Shown here piece by piece: positions 47,623-55,959 of a stretch of 60,226 nucleotides of DNA. Position numbers and translations under genes: made by a program. The stretch lies in the IMG/VR virus record IMGVR_UViG_3300021197_001319, positions 1 to 60,226 of that record, one strand, 5' to 3'. Source of the DNA: a virus. Below the pieces are notes generated by a model. It saw only the letters and a program-made list of their open reading frames with translations, did not search any database and had not been told where the DNA came from. Positions within the stretch are counted from its first letter, which is position 1, and each line of letters starts with the position of its first letter.

Positions 47623-47922
47623 TTGGCATTACCTAGACAAAAAAGAAATTGGGATCAACATGCAGCCTTGTTGTTTATGGAAAACCTAAACATGATGGTG
47701 CCCTACTATTTAATGGCTAGTTATGCTTACTATAAACAAGACGATCCTATCTTTAGTGATGCGTTTTTTGATAACATGGGCAAGACAATGCTGGAACGCT
47801 GGGACGACATTGCGCATTTTCACAAGGAATATATTAACAAAGGTGACCTAGAAGCAGGCACATTTCTAGGAGAATATCCTAGTAGAGTTGAAGGCGCACT
47901 GCGTAGTTTAAGGAACACATAA
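47623..47922 (+). CDS. Small hypothetical protein
   Basis: A 99-residue protein with a TTG start, chosen because AAGGAG lies at the right distance and no ATG occurs nearby. It reads LPRQKRNWDQHAALLFMENL and later FFDNMGKTMLERWDDIAHFHKEY, helical and rich in aromatic residues. Not recognised. One-base overlap with the exonuclease gene, so probably coexpressed with it. Confidence 0.6.
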   Translation: MALPRQKRNWDQHAALLFMENLNMMVPYYLMASYAYYKQDDPIFSDAFFDNMGKTMLERWDDIAHFHKEYINKGDLEAGTFLGEYPSRVEGALRSLRNT

Positions 47923-48461
47923 TGGCTATACATGGTATGATAGACTTGGAAACGCTGGGAACTACTGCAGATACAGTAATACTTACTGTGGGTGCAATCA
48001 AGTTTGATCCGCTTACAGATGCACTGCCCTATGCAGACATGTATCACAGGCTCGATGTAGATCAACAAACCGCGCTGGGGCGCACAGTTGATGACAGCAC
48101 AATAGAGTGGTGGGGTAAACAGGATGCAGAGATCTGGGAGGAAGCACTGGGCGATGACAATCGTGTTGACGTTGATGACTTTATTAGAGATCTGCAAAAG
48201 TGGGTAGTGGGTGTAGACGTAATATGGGCTCAGGGATATGGATTTGATATTACAATATTGGATCATTTGCTACTGAGCAAGGGACATAACCTGCCCTGGA
48301 ACTTTTGGAACGTGCGTGATAGCCGCACACTGTTTCAACTTATGCCAAAAGATCCTCGCAAAGCACTAAACTTTGCCGCACACAATGCACTGGAAGATTG
48401 TCGTGCGCAGGCTAAGTGTGTACAGTATTGCTATCGAGAATTAGGCATAATAAAAGGTTGA
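47922..48461 (+). CDS. dexA: DnaQ-like 3'-5' exonuclease, DexA type
   Basis: A 179-residue DEDDh exonuclease: motif I GMIDLETLG (D8, E10), motif II WAQGYGFDITILDHLL with Asp, and motif III AAHNALEDCRAQA with His and Asp. The order and the length fit the phage DexA/oligoribonuclease-like group that degrades host DNA 3' to 5' or proofreads. The position behind an early-type promoter agrees with host-DNA breakdown. The symbol follows the T4 gene of similar type and is tentative. Confidence 0.82.
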   Translation: MAIHGMIDLETLGTTADTVILTVGAIKFDPLTDALPYADMYHRLDVDQQTALGRTVDDSTIEWWGKQDAEIWEEALGDDNRVDVDDFIRDLQKWVVGVDVIWAQGYGFDITILDHLLLSKGHNLPWNFWNVRDSRTLFQLMPKDPRKALNFAAHNALEDCRAQAKCVQYCYRELGIIKG

Positions 48462-48485
48462 CACATCTGTTTAAGATGTTATTAT
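48458..48485 (+). promoter_or_regulatory. Early-type promoter, family copy 6
   Basis: TTGACA (48458-48463), 16-base spacer, TATTAT (48480-48485), then AAGAGAGTAAGTTA and GGAGAGAG at 48513-48520 before ATG 48523. It overlaps the end of the exonuclease gene. Confidence 0.8.
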
Positions 48486-48522
48486 AAGAGAGTAAGTTAA
48501 ACAAATGATGTTGGAGAGAGAC

Positions 48523-49557
48523 ATGTCATACGTTCTAGTAAAAAGCGGAGAGTACAGGAACCGCACAGTAGAGAATACTGTTTTCCCTGTTATTAAGAAT
48601 TTTCAGTTTGGCGCAAACGGCGGATACATTACAGTTGATGGGTCAAGTGTTTTTGGTGCGGAATTTCCAAAAGTACGCATAAAGACTACACAAGATCAAC
48701 TGGATTTCGTTGGACAAGATGTTTTCAATAAACAAGAAAACGTTAAGGTCGAGGTTGCTGCCTCTTCTACATTCACAGAAGCACAAGACAAGCAACGCAT
48801 GGGTGAGATTAGCCAGCGTTTTGAGATACTTGATCAAATGACCAAGTCGCTTGTTGCTAGTGATATTCGTGCGCTAATTGTTACTGGACCTCCTGGTGTT
48901 GGTAAGAGTTATGGCGTAGAAGAAGAACTTAGTAAAAGTTCGCTTTTCGGAGATATGACCAATCAGAAGCGCAAGTATGAAGTAGTAAAGGGTGCAATGA
49001 CTGCACTAGGACTTTACGCCAAACTATATGAGTACAGTGCTAAAGGCAACGTGCTTGTGTTTGATGACTGTGACAGTGTATTAATGGATGACCTCGCACT
49101 GAACATTCTTAAGGCTGCACTTGATAGTGGCAAGAAGCGTATGATATACTGGAACGCAGAGTCTAACAAGTTGCGTAATGAAGGTATTCCGGATAAGTTT
49201 GAGTTTAAGGGCAGTGCTTGCTTTATTACTAACATTAAATTTGAGAATGTTAAGAGCAAGCGATTACAAGATCACCTAGAAGCATTGCAGTCACGCTGTC
49301 ACTACTTGGATCTCACACTGGATACTATGCGTGATAAGATCCTGCGTGTAAAGCAGATTGCGGCAGTTGGTGATTTGTTCAAGGACTACAGCATGGACAT
49401 GCAACAGGAAGCCGAGATAGTAGACTTTATGGCTGAGAACTGTAACAAGTTTCGCGAAGTTAGTTTGCGTATGGCACTTAAGGTTGCAGACCTAATGAAA
49501 ATTAGTCCTAACAACTGGCGTGCTCTAGCAGAAAGCACTTGTATGAAACGTTTATAA
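48523..49557 (+). CDS. AAA+ ATPase
   Basis: A 344-residue protein. Walker A GPPGVGKS at residues 122-129, Walker B NVLVFDDCDSV around 176-186, a sensor-1 type ACFITN, and C-terminal helical lid. The N-terminal 110 residues are a separate domain with GGYITVDG strands. Phage AAA+ proteins of this type are common in marine myoviruses but have no settled role; remodelling of DNA-bound or host complexes is likely. I choose ATG 48523 because GGAGAGAG lies directly before it; earlier ATGs at 48505 and 48508 precede that site. Confidence 0.82.
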   Translation: MSYVLVKSGEYRNRTVENTVFPVIKNFQFGANGGYITVDGSSVFGAEFPKVRIKTTQDQLDFVGQDVFNKQENVKVEVAASSTFTEAQDKQRMGEISQRFEILDQMTKSLVASDIRALIVTGPPGVGKSYGVEEELSKSSLFGDMTNQKRKYEVVKGAMTALGLYAKLYEYSAKGNVLVFDDCDSVLMDDLALNILKAALDSGKKRMIYWNAESNKLRNEGIPDKFEFKGSACFITNIKFENVKSKRLQDHLEALQSRCHYLDLTLDTMRDKILRVKQIAAVGDLFKDYSMDMQQEAEIVDFMAENCNKFREVSLRMALKVADLMKISPNNWRALAESTCMKRL

Positions 49558-49561
49558 GTTT

Positions 49562-49643
49562 TTGGGCCGCGACCCTCTCTCCTCTCTCTCCTCCAATCGC
49601 GGCACCAAAGAGCGGGCAGTTTAGAAATAGACTGCCCGCTCAC
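49562..49643 (+). ncRNA. Candidate structured RNA with anti-Shine-Dalgarno loop
   Basis: After the AAA+ gene, a seven-pair stem (GCCGCGA 49566-49572 with TCGCGGC 49597-49603) encloses a loop of 22 pure pyrimidines (49573-49594). Within the loop the decamer CTCTCTCCTC occurs twice (49575-49584 and 49584-49593); it is exactly complementary to GAGGAGAGAG, the ribosome binding site at 43049-43058, and nearly so to those at 3479, 42451 and 48513. A second, eleven-pair hairpin follows at 49610-49641. It would be made as the 3' end of the AAA+ transcript. That it acts as a regulator in trans or on its own mRNA is inference. Confidence 0.45.
49610..49641 (+). terminator. Strong hairpin, probable transcript end
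   Basis: Eleven-pair stem GAGCGGGCAGT with ACTGCCCGCTC and a ten-base loop. Only scattered T residues follow (CACTATTTGTT), so it may stabilise a processed 3' end more than terminate by itself. Confidence 0.6.
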
Positions 49644-49650
49644 TATTTGT

Positions 49651-49661
49651 TATAATAAATA
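49651..49661 (+). promoter_or_regulatory. TATAAT/AATAAATA double box before SGNH copy 4
   Basis: TATAAT at 49651-49656 overlaps the late-type box AATAAATA at 49654-49661. ATG 49664 lies eight bases after the TATAAT but only three after the late box, so the sigma70-type reading fits a start at the ATG better. No clear -35. Confidence 0.4.
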
Positions 49662-49663
49662 TT

Positions 49664-50191
49664 ATGAAAACACTTTACACAATAGGCGATAGTTTTACTT
49701 ACGGCGATGAACTAGACGATCCCAAGCATGCGTGGCCCTATATATTAGGTGATCTAATGGGATATCGTGTAGACAATCTCGCTCGTAATGGCGCCAGTAA
49801 CGATTATATAGTTAAAACTACAGTTGAATATCTACAATCAAATACTCCTGACTTAGTCATATTAGCATGGACAACGCCTGATAGAATAGATATAGGTGGT
49901 AAAACTGCTACAGTAAATCATGATCCTATTATATTCAAACGCTGGAACGAAGACTGGGCACGAGAAAAATTACAGACACAAATTAATCTAATGGAAAAAT
50001 ATGTCCTTAAGGACTATAATAATTTTCACTGCGCAACTTGGATAGACGATGATTATTTCAAGGGCATGCAAAACTACATTGGAAAATTTGTTGAATGGGT
50101 AGACGGCACACCACATGGTATTTGCGGACATCCACTAGAACTAGGACATCAAAGGATATCAGACAAAATTGCTGAATACATCAGAAATTAA
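49664..50191 (+). CDS. SGNH/GDSL-hydrolase-like protein, copy 4
   Basis: A 175-residue protein with the classical block I TIGDSFTYGDEL (Ser11 as nucleophile), ARNGASND as the Asn block, VILAWTTPDRID in the middle, and CGHPLELGHQRISDKI at the end with His. It is closest to copy 5 directly downstream: the two share block I, the mid-block and the TPHG..GHPLE(L/Q)GH end. Acyl hydrolase or transferase. Same-strand overlap of 23 bases with copy 5. Confidence 0.75.
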   Translation: MKTLYTIGDSFTYGDELDDPKHAWPYILGDLMGYRVDNLARNGASNDYIVKTTVEYLQSNTPDLVILAWTTPDRIDIGGKTATVNHDPIIFKRWNEDWAREKLQTQINLMEKYVLKDYNNFHCATWIDDDYFKGMQNYIGKFVEWVDGTPHGICGHPLELGHQRISDKIAEYIRN

Positions 50192-50828
50192 AACAGTTTA
50201 CACAGTAGGTGATAGTTTTACATACGGACAAGAATTATCCGATCCCGCAACACAAGCATGGCCCAAGTTAGTTGCTAATCGTCTTGGTTACCATTTAATT
50301 AATGATGGTACACCTGGGGTTGGCAATGAGTTTATGGTTAAGAAAACTATGCAAGCAGTTGCAAAGCACAAGCCCGAACTAGTAATAGTTGCTTGGACAA
50401 GTTGTGCTCGCACAGAGTTTGCAGACGAATGGGGTGTATACGATGCTTGGCCCGGATGTAGTAATCGTGTATTTGATGAAGATCCTAAACTAAAATACAG
50501 ACACGAACTAATTAAATATATTACTAGGTACAATAATGATGTACACGAATATCGTCGCTGGCTAAGACAAGTTATCCTACTACAAAGTTTCTTGCAAAAT
50601 CACGGTATAGAGTATATAATGTGTAATACATTTGATAATCAAGAACGTTACAATCCTAACGAAGAATACATTAAACTTGTTGATACAACAAAATTTGTTG
50701 GATGGCCCACGGATGGATTTGTTGAATGGGCATATGATACACCGCATGGACCTGGCGGACATCCACTGGAACAAGGTCATAAACAAATAGCGGAAAAGAT
50801 ATATGAAGCCTGCAATACTACACGTTAA
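50169..50828 (+). CDS. SGNH/GDSL-hydrolase-like protein, copy 5
   Basis: A 219-residue protein with block I TVGDSFTYGQEL, VIVAWTSCARTEF and GGHPLEQGHKQIAEKI. Starts at TTG 50169 inside copy 4; no ATG is available near block I, so the exact start is uncertain. A tandem duplicate of copy 4 with a 40-residue insertion in the middle. It overlaps the uvsW start by 26 bases. Confidence 0.72.
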   Translation: MLNTSEIKTVYTVGDSFTYGQELSDPATQAWPKLVANRLGYHLINDGTPGVGNEFMVKKTMQAVAKHKPELVIVAWTSCARTEFADEWGVYDAWPGCSNRVFDEDPKLKYRHELIKYITRYNNDVHEYRRWLRQVILLQSFLQNHGIEYIMCNTFDNQERYNPNEEYIKLVDTTKFVGWPTDGFVEWAYDTPHGPGGHPLEQGHKQIAEKIYEACNTTR

Positions 50829-52260
50829 AGATGAAGTGAACTGTAAAATCGAAGGATTGGACTTGGATACTAGACGTAAGTTAAGTAATATGTTCAAGTA
50901 TGAGATTCCTTATGCACGTTACTTGCCCGCTGTTAAACTAGGACGCTGGGACGGTAAAAAAGCATTCTTTCAACTGGGCGGATCGACGTATATTAATTTG
51001 TTACCAGACATTTTGCCTGTGCTACAGCAACAGGGATATGATGTAACACTAAACGATATGCGAGAGTATGAAACAGATTTTACGCTAGAGCCTGTGACTG
51101 AGGATACATTTGCAGACACACTATGGCCCGAAGGACATCCCGTTGCGGGTACGCCTATTAAGTTGCGTGACTATCAAGTAGAAACAATCAACGAGTTCCT
51201 AGCAAATCCACAAAGCCTACAAGAGATTGCAACAGGTGCAGGCAAGACACTGATGACTGCAGCACTGAGCAAGAGCGTTGAGAACTATGGACGCAGTGTA
51301 GTTATTGTGCCAAACAAAAGTCTGGTAACACAAACAGAAGAAGACTATGTTAACATGGGTCTGGACGTTGGAGTGTACTACGGCGAGCGTAAAGAGTTTG
51401 GTAGAACACATACTATCTGTACATGGCAAAGTCTAAACATACTACTAAAGAATACAAAGAATGCAGTTGCACCTATAAGCATTGGCGAGTTTCTTGAGGA
51501 TGTGGTGTGTATTATGGTGGACGAAGTGCATATGGCTAAAGCAGACGCACTAACGGCCCTGCTAACGGGCGTAATGAGTCATATACCCATACGCTGGGGA
51601 CTAACAGGCACAGTGCCCAAAGAGAAGTTTGAAAGTGTGGGCATTGTGTGTAGTATTGGTCCTGTGATTAACCAGATCAGTGCAAAAGAACTACAGGACA
51701 AAGGTGTACTTGCACAGTGTCACGTGAATGTTGTGCAAATGATTGATACAGTTGTGCATACAAATTATCAAAGTGAGCTTAAATACTTACTAGAAGATAA
51801 AGGCAGACTTGATTATATTTCAGGACTATGTGATAGTATCAAGGACACGGGCAATACACTTATACTAGTGGACAGAATTGCAGCAGGCAATGAACTAGCA
51901 AGTCGTATCCCAGACAGTGTGTTCGTATCAGGAAGTACAAAAGGTGCAGACAGAAAAACAGAATATGACGAGGTATCAACTGCTACAGGCAAGGTCATCA
52001 TCGCCACTTATGGAGTTGCAGCGGTGGGTATCAATATTCCTCGTATCTTTAATCTTGTGCTTGTTGAGCCCGGTAAAAGTTTTGTTAGAGTTATACAAAG
52101 CATTGGTCGAGGCATTCGCAAAGCGGAGGACAAAGACTTCGTACAAATCTGGGACATAACCAGTACAGCAAAATATGCTAAAAGACATTTAACAAAACGT
52201 AAAGCATTTTATAAAGAAGCAAACTATCCGTTTACAGTAGAGAAAGCGGACTGGAATTAA
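50803..52260 (+). CDS. uvsW: UvsW-like helicase
   Basis: A 485-residue superfamily 2 helicase. LRDYQ (121-125) is the Q motif, ATGAGKT (143-149) Walker A, VDEVH (239-243) the DExH box, GLTGTVP motif III, and QSIGRGIRK motif VI. The N-terminal 110 residues contain YEIPYARYLPAVKLGRWDG, typical of UvsW. It unwinds branched DNA and R-loops and switches replication from origin to recombination mode. T4 UvsW is about 500 residues. The start overlaps SGNH copy 5 and the stop overlaps SGNH copy 6. Confidence 0.93.
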   Translation: MKPAILHVKDEVNCKIEGLDLDTRRKLSNMFKYEIPYARYLPAVKLGRWDGKKAFFQLGGSTYINLLPDILPVLQQQGYDVTLNDMREYETDFTLEPVTEDTFADTLWPEGHPVAGTPIKLRDYQVETINEFLANPQSLQEIATGAGKTLMTAALSKSVENYGRSVVIVPNKSLVTQTEEDYVNMGLDVGVYYGERKEFGRTHTICTWQSLNILLKNTKNAVAPISIGEFLEDVVCIMVDEVHMAKADALTALLTGVMSHIPIRWGLTGTVPKEKFESVGIVCSIGPVINQISAKELQDKGVLAQCHVNVVQMIDTVVHTNYQSELKYLLEDKGRLDYISGLCDSIKDTGNTLILVDRIAAGNELASRIPDSVFVSGSTKGADRKTEYDEVSTATGKVIIATYGVAAVGINIPRIFNLVLVEPGKSFVRVIQSIGRGIRKAEDKDFVQIWDITSTAKYAKRHLTKRKAFYKEANYPFTVEKADWN

Positions 52261-52889
52261 TGTTGTTACTCAATGGATGTAGTTTTGGTTGGCATTGGCG
52301 AAGTTTTCCTGGCACTAATATAAGTCAAAGTGGCGGCAGTATTGCTCGTAGTGTAAGAACTACAATGGAATACATTGTTGCTAACGGCAAACCTGACTAC
52401 GTTTTTATTCCATTAACAATGACTAGTAGGTTTGAAATTGCACAGATTGAAGAACAAAACATTCCAATTGAAGGTCCTTACATAGTTGGAAATCATGTTA
52501 ACAACTATGAGATTGGTGCAAAACTAAGCGATAGTTTTTACATGGGCTGGGACTATGCATTTATGTACATTACAATGTTCAGTGCATGGCTAGATTCGCA
52601 AGGTATTAAACATCTAATTTGGGATCAGTGTAATATGTTTGACAGAGAGCATATTCAGGGGTTGCATGGATTAGAAAAATTAAAACTTGTAGAAGCGAAT
52701 CCTAGAATTGTTCCTTTGTTTGACTTTTGTGCAAACCAGTATATGTACGATAATGGCTGTGCGTGGCAACCAATGGACAATCACGAGGAAACTTATATAA
52801 GACACTACTTAGACGAGAGCTACGTTATACTAAAAGAATATTTAAGCAAGTACATGCAAGATGTACTCAATGAAAAGGTAAATTGGTAA
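52260..52889 (+). CDS. SGNH-hydrolase-like protein, copy 6 (divergent)
   Basis: A 209-residue protein with block I LLNGCSFGWHW and mid-block YVFIPLTMTSRFEI, but without a clear D..H..GH end block; NHEETYIRHYLDE takes its place. The catalytic set may be incomplete. ATG shares a base with the uvsW stop, so it is cotranslated with the helicase. The most diverged of the seven. Confidence 0.55.
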   Translation: MLLLNGCSFGWHWRSFPGTNISQSGGSIARSVRTTMEYIVANGKPDYVFIPLTMTSRFEIAQIEEQNIPIEGPYIVGNHVNNYEIGAKLSDSFYMGWDYAFMYITMFSAWLDSQGIKHLIWDQCNMFDREHIQGLHGLEKLKLVEANPRIVPLFDFCANQYMYDNGCAWQPMDNHEETYIRHYLDESYVILKEYLSKYMQDVLNEKVNW

Positions 52890-53392
52890 TGCGAATACTA
52901 ACATTAGAAAACAATGCATATGAAATGAACGACATTCCAGATGAAGTAGATGATCTACGTTTTGCAATACTGGATAATAGCAATCCTCAAGATCCAGATT
53001 ACTTTTTTATTCCGCTTATCTTTTTGGAAAGTTTTAACAGTCCAGCAGTAGTGCTTGACATAGGCGGCAATATGATACGCATGCCCGTGGATTGGAAAAT
53101 ACTTATTGGTGACAGGGACGTTGGTGACCTTGAGATGCTTAATTTTAGTAGTTTAAATGATCGTGGCTTTGATGCATTTGTGTTTAATCCACTGGGAGAT
53201 TTTAGGCATAATTATATGCCAGTAAACATTGTAGACATTTACAGTGATGTAAAATGGTTTTTTCCTAAACTAAAACAAGGACAGATACTTGCTATACCTA
53301 TTGAAACAGATGTAGAAAATCCTCGCTGTGTGTATTGTGCCAAAGAGATTAATAAGCAAAACGAGATTGTTAGCATTGACAGAGCCTGGTAA
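52889..53392 (+). CDS. Conserved phage protein near uvsW, unknown function
   Basis: A 167-residue acidic alpha/beta protein (MRILTLENNAYEMNDIPDEV), with DAFVFNPLGDFRHNYMP and SDVKWFFPKLKQGQILAIPI. This pattern recurs in marine T4-like phages, but no role is known to me. I use ATG 52889, overlapping the upstream stop by one base. Its last bases overlap the next radical SAM gene. Confidence 0.65.
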   Translation: MRILTLENNAYEMNDIPDEVDDLRFAILDNSNPQDPDYFFIPLIFLESFNSPAVVLDIGGNMIRMPVDWKILIGDRDVGDLEMLNFSSLNDRGFDAFVFNPLGDFRHNYMPVNIVDIYSDVKWFFPKLKQGQILAIPIETDVENPRCVYCAKEINKQNEIVSIDRAW

Positions 53393-54500
53393 AACATTTT
53401 GTGTGTATCCATGGTTTGGTGTATATGTAGATGACAACAAATATAGAACCTGTTGTCAATTTCGTTCACAACAAAACTTTAGTGTAAATGATTACACAAT
53501 AGATGAATTTAGAAATAGTGAATATCAGACTGGTGTGAGAGCCCGATTAGATGCTGGTGAACAAATACCTGAATGTACACAGTGCTGGACAGATGAAGCA
53601 CGTGGTGTGACTAGTATGAGACAAATGGCTGCACCTATGATCTTTCCTGACATGCGTGTTGCACAGGGACTTAAACCTTCAAAGCCATTGCTTAGTGTGG
53701 ATATGAAAATAGGTAGTACATGCAATTTTGCTTGTGCTATGTGCAATCCTGCTGATAGCACAAAACTACACAGTGAATGGATTAAAGATCAAGACAATGA
53801 GTTTGTCAAAGACTATACTGTAAAATACAATGATTATTTTAATTACACTCGTGAAATTGCAATTAATCCTCGCCTTGATGTTCTTGAAAATGCATTGAAC
53901 AGTGGTATTATTCATCTTAATATACTGGGCGGTGAGCCACTATTATACAAAAGCGCAATAGATAAACTTGCAAACGTGGATACAAAACGTAAAAATAAAA
54001 TTACGCTAAGTTTTGTAACAAATGGTAGTCAACCATTAGTGCCTGTTGTAGAAAAATTACAGGGATACAAGCGTGTAAACATACAAGTTAGTTTAGAAGG
54101 TGTGGGCAACACACAGGACTATATACGCAAGCACAGTGTATGGAGTGAGATAGAACGCAATGTGCTAGACTTTCGTGCATTAGACACTAGCAAGCACACA
54201 CTTACAGTAGTAAATTTAATACAAGCCCTGAGCGTAGAAAACACGCCACTGTTAAGTGCTTGGTGCAACAAACATGATATAAGGTTACAACAGGATCTGT
54301 TATATAATCCAAACTACCTAAATATAAACAGTTTAAGCACAGAATTTATTAGCAGTTTGCCCAGCCATCCAAGTTTTAGTGAACACAAACATGTACCCGA
54401 GCAGCGTGACAGACTGCGTAGATTCGTTGCTTGGTACGAAACAAGACACACGCTTAGTTTAAAAGACGTAAGTCCCGGAGTGTACAGTGACATCTCGTAG
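53376..54500 (+). CDS. Radical SAM protein with extra Cys domains, copy 3
   Basis: A 374-residue protein starting at TTG 53376 (MTEPGKTFCVYPWFG), overlapping the upstream gene by 17 bases. The N-terminal segment FCVYPWFGVYVDD...YRTCCQF and CTQCW supply auxiliary cysteines. The radical SAM core CNFACAMC is at C116-C123, followed by ILGGEPLLYK near 188. This is the same architecture as copies 1 and 2 and is typical of phage twitch-domain radical SAM proteins. Substrate unknown; the neighbour uvsW operon gives no direct hint. Confidence 0.85.
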   Translation: MTEPGKTFCVYPWFGVYVDDNKYRTCCQFRSQQNFSVNDYTIDEFRNSEYQTGVRARLDAGEQIPECTQCWTDEARGVTSMRQMAAPMIFPDMRVAQGLKPSKPLLSVDMKIGSTCNFACAMCNPADSTKLHSEWIKDQDNEFVKDYTVKYNDYFNYTREIAINPRLDVLENALNSGIIHLNILGGEPLLYKSAIDKLANVDTKRKNKITLSFVTNGSQPLVPVVEKLQGYKRVNIQVSLEGVGNTQDYIRKHSVWSEIERNVLDFRALDTSKHTLTVVNLIQALSVENTPLLSAWCNKHDIRLQQDLLYNPNYLNINSLSTEFISSLPSHPSFSEHKHVPEQRDRLRRFVAWYETRHTLSLKDVSPGVYSDIS

Positions 54501-54795
54501 CAGTATGCCATGGCGTCCAGGTATTGTTACTCCTGGCAGGATTACCCGCACTGACTATAGAACTTTTGAGTTTAGTCATTTGTTGGACTTTCACACTGCA
54601 GTAAAGCATAGACACAGGGCTAGTAATTTAACAGATCGTGTAAAACGTTACTTAGAAAACCGTACAGACACAGAACATAGAATAGAGAGTGTGGACAATA
54701 CTATAGTGCTAGAGTTTGAAACACTTGACGATGCCCGCATGTTTGTGTTATCATTTAGTGATGTAATAGATACACACGGAGTAAGATTTGACTGA
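54487..54795 (+). CDS. Small hypothetical protein
   Basis: A 102-residue basic protein with a GTG start at 54487 (GGAG six bases upstream) or ATG 54505. Contains FEFSHLLDFHTAVKHRHRAS and NTIVLEFETLDDARMFVLSF, which suggests a small alpha/beta fold. Not recognised. Overlaps both neighbours, so it is part of the replication operon. Confidence 0.55.
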   Translation: MTSRSSMPWRPGIVTPGRITRTDYRTFEFSHLLDFHTAVKHRHRASNLTDRVKRYLENRTDTEHRIESVDNTIVLEFETLDDARMFVLSFSDVIDTHGVRFD

Positions 54796-55231
54796 TAAGT
54801 TGCCACTAAACACAGTACTTTCTGCAATAGATCGCAAAGATTATGCGTTCTATGATGGACTTACGCCTGAGCATCAAAAGCAACTAGCACCCTTTCTACT
54901 CAATCGCTATGTAAGTCTAGTAAAAGGTAGCAGTGAACTACAAGCATACTACTTGATGGCAGGCAATCAGCGTGTAAACTGTACATACTTTGAACTAGCA
55001 CGACATCCTAAACTTGTGTGGCAACTATTATGCACAGTAAGTCCTGGTATGGGAACACAGTTCCATCAGTGGGTTGGTCACAAAAAGAAAGACAAAAACA
55101 CGAGTAGCAAGCGCCGCAAAGAAGTAGAACGCTTACATCCACTGGCAAAAAGTGATGAACTGGACATGCTTGCAACTATGTACACAGACAAGGACCTTAA
55201 AGCAATCTCAAAACTTTATGGTGATGTATGA
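54788..55231 (+). CDS. gp62: Probable clamp-loader small subunit gp62-like
   Basis: A 147-residue protein with a TTG start at 54788. The pattern APFLLNRYVSLVKGSSELQ, FELARHPKLVWQLLCTVSPG and FHQWVGHKKK followed by a C-terminal ELDMLATMYTDKDLKAISKLY resembles gp62 of marine T4-like phages (NR..S, F..WV, then helix near the end). gp62 and gp44 load the sliding clamp gp45. It lies among replication genes. The call is tentative because gp62 is poorly conserved and gp44 is not in the window. Confidence 0.55.
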   Translation: MTDKLPLNTVLSAIDRKDYAFYDGLTPEHQKQLAPFLLNRYVSLVKGSSELQAYYLMAGNQRVNCTYFELARHPKLVWQLLCTVSPGMGTQFHQWVGHKKKDKNTSSKRRKEVERLHPLAKSDELDMLATMYTDKDLKAISKLYGDV

Positions 55232-55959
55232 ACGACTTTACAAGTATCATTAAAGATGCTATAATTAATCGTACTATGGAAACTAAAGACTACACATGTC
55301 AGTACTGTGGCAAATCCTATCGCAAGGAAAGCACACTTGCTGCACATCTTTGTGAACCAAAGCGTAGAGCACAACAAGAAAATGAAAGCGGAGTAAAACT
55401 GGGCATGACTGCTTACTTACGCTTTTATGAACTTACACAGGGCAGTGCTAAATTTAAGACTTATGCAGACTTTAGTGCAAGTGCATACTACAATGCATTT
55501 GTAAAGTTTGGTAGACACATGGTAAACATTCGTGCTATTAACACTAGTAAGTTTATTGACTGGGTAATCCGGAGCAATAAGAAACTGGACTACTGGTGTA
55601 AGGATGCAGTGTATCAAGAATACTTGATGGAACATTTGCGCAAAGAAGCAACACAGGATGCACTGGAGCGTAGTATAAAGACCATGGAAGCATGGGCAGA
55701 AGAAAAAGAGAGTGTGTTCAATCATTACTTTCGCTATGTAAATGGCAATGTGCTGGTGCGAGATATAACCACAGGACGTATCAGCGCATGGATTGTGTTT
55801 AACTGTGACAGTGGACAACAAGCACTGGACAATCTAAGCACAGAACAAATAGAAATGATATTTCCATATATTGATCCAGACTATTGGAAGCGCAAGTTTG
55901 TAGACTACTTTGCAGACACAGAATGGGTAAAGCATATATTGAAAGAGGCAGGACTGTAA
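55228..55959 (+). CDS. Zinc-finger protein, unknown function
   Basis: A 243-residue protein. Near the N-terminus YTCQYCGKSYRKESTLAAHLC gives a CX2C...HxC finger (C24, C27, H40, C42) of C2H2 style. The remaining 200 residues are helical with many aromatic residues (YLRFYELTQGSAKFKTYADF). No enzyme motif. Proteins with this layout occur in replication regions of marine T4-like phages. The ATG overlaps the upstream stop (ATGA) and the stop shares a base with the next ATG. Confidence 0.65.
   Translation: MNDFTSIIKDAIINRTMETKDYTCQYCGKSYRKESTLAAHLCEPKRRAQQENESGVKLGMTAYLRFYELTQGSAKFKTYADFSASAYYNAFVKFGRHMVNIRAINTSKFIDWVIRSNKKLDYWCKDAVYQEYLMEHLRKEATQDALERSIKTMEAWAEEKESVFNHYFRYVNGNVLVRDITTGRISAWIVFNCDSGQQALDNLSTEQIEMIFPYIDPDYWKRKFVDYFADTEWVKHILKEAGL

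Noticed and set aside
49654-49661. Late box AATAAATA as the main promoter of SGNH copy 4
   Set aside because: The ATG lies only three bases after it, upstream of the expected late transcript start; the overlapping TATAAT fits better, so the late reading was kept only as part of an ambiguous double box.
54788-55231. gp59 or other replication accessory as identity
   Set aside because: Length and the NR..S and F..WV pattern fit gp62 better, although weakly; therefore reported as probable only.
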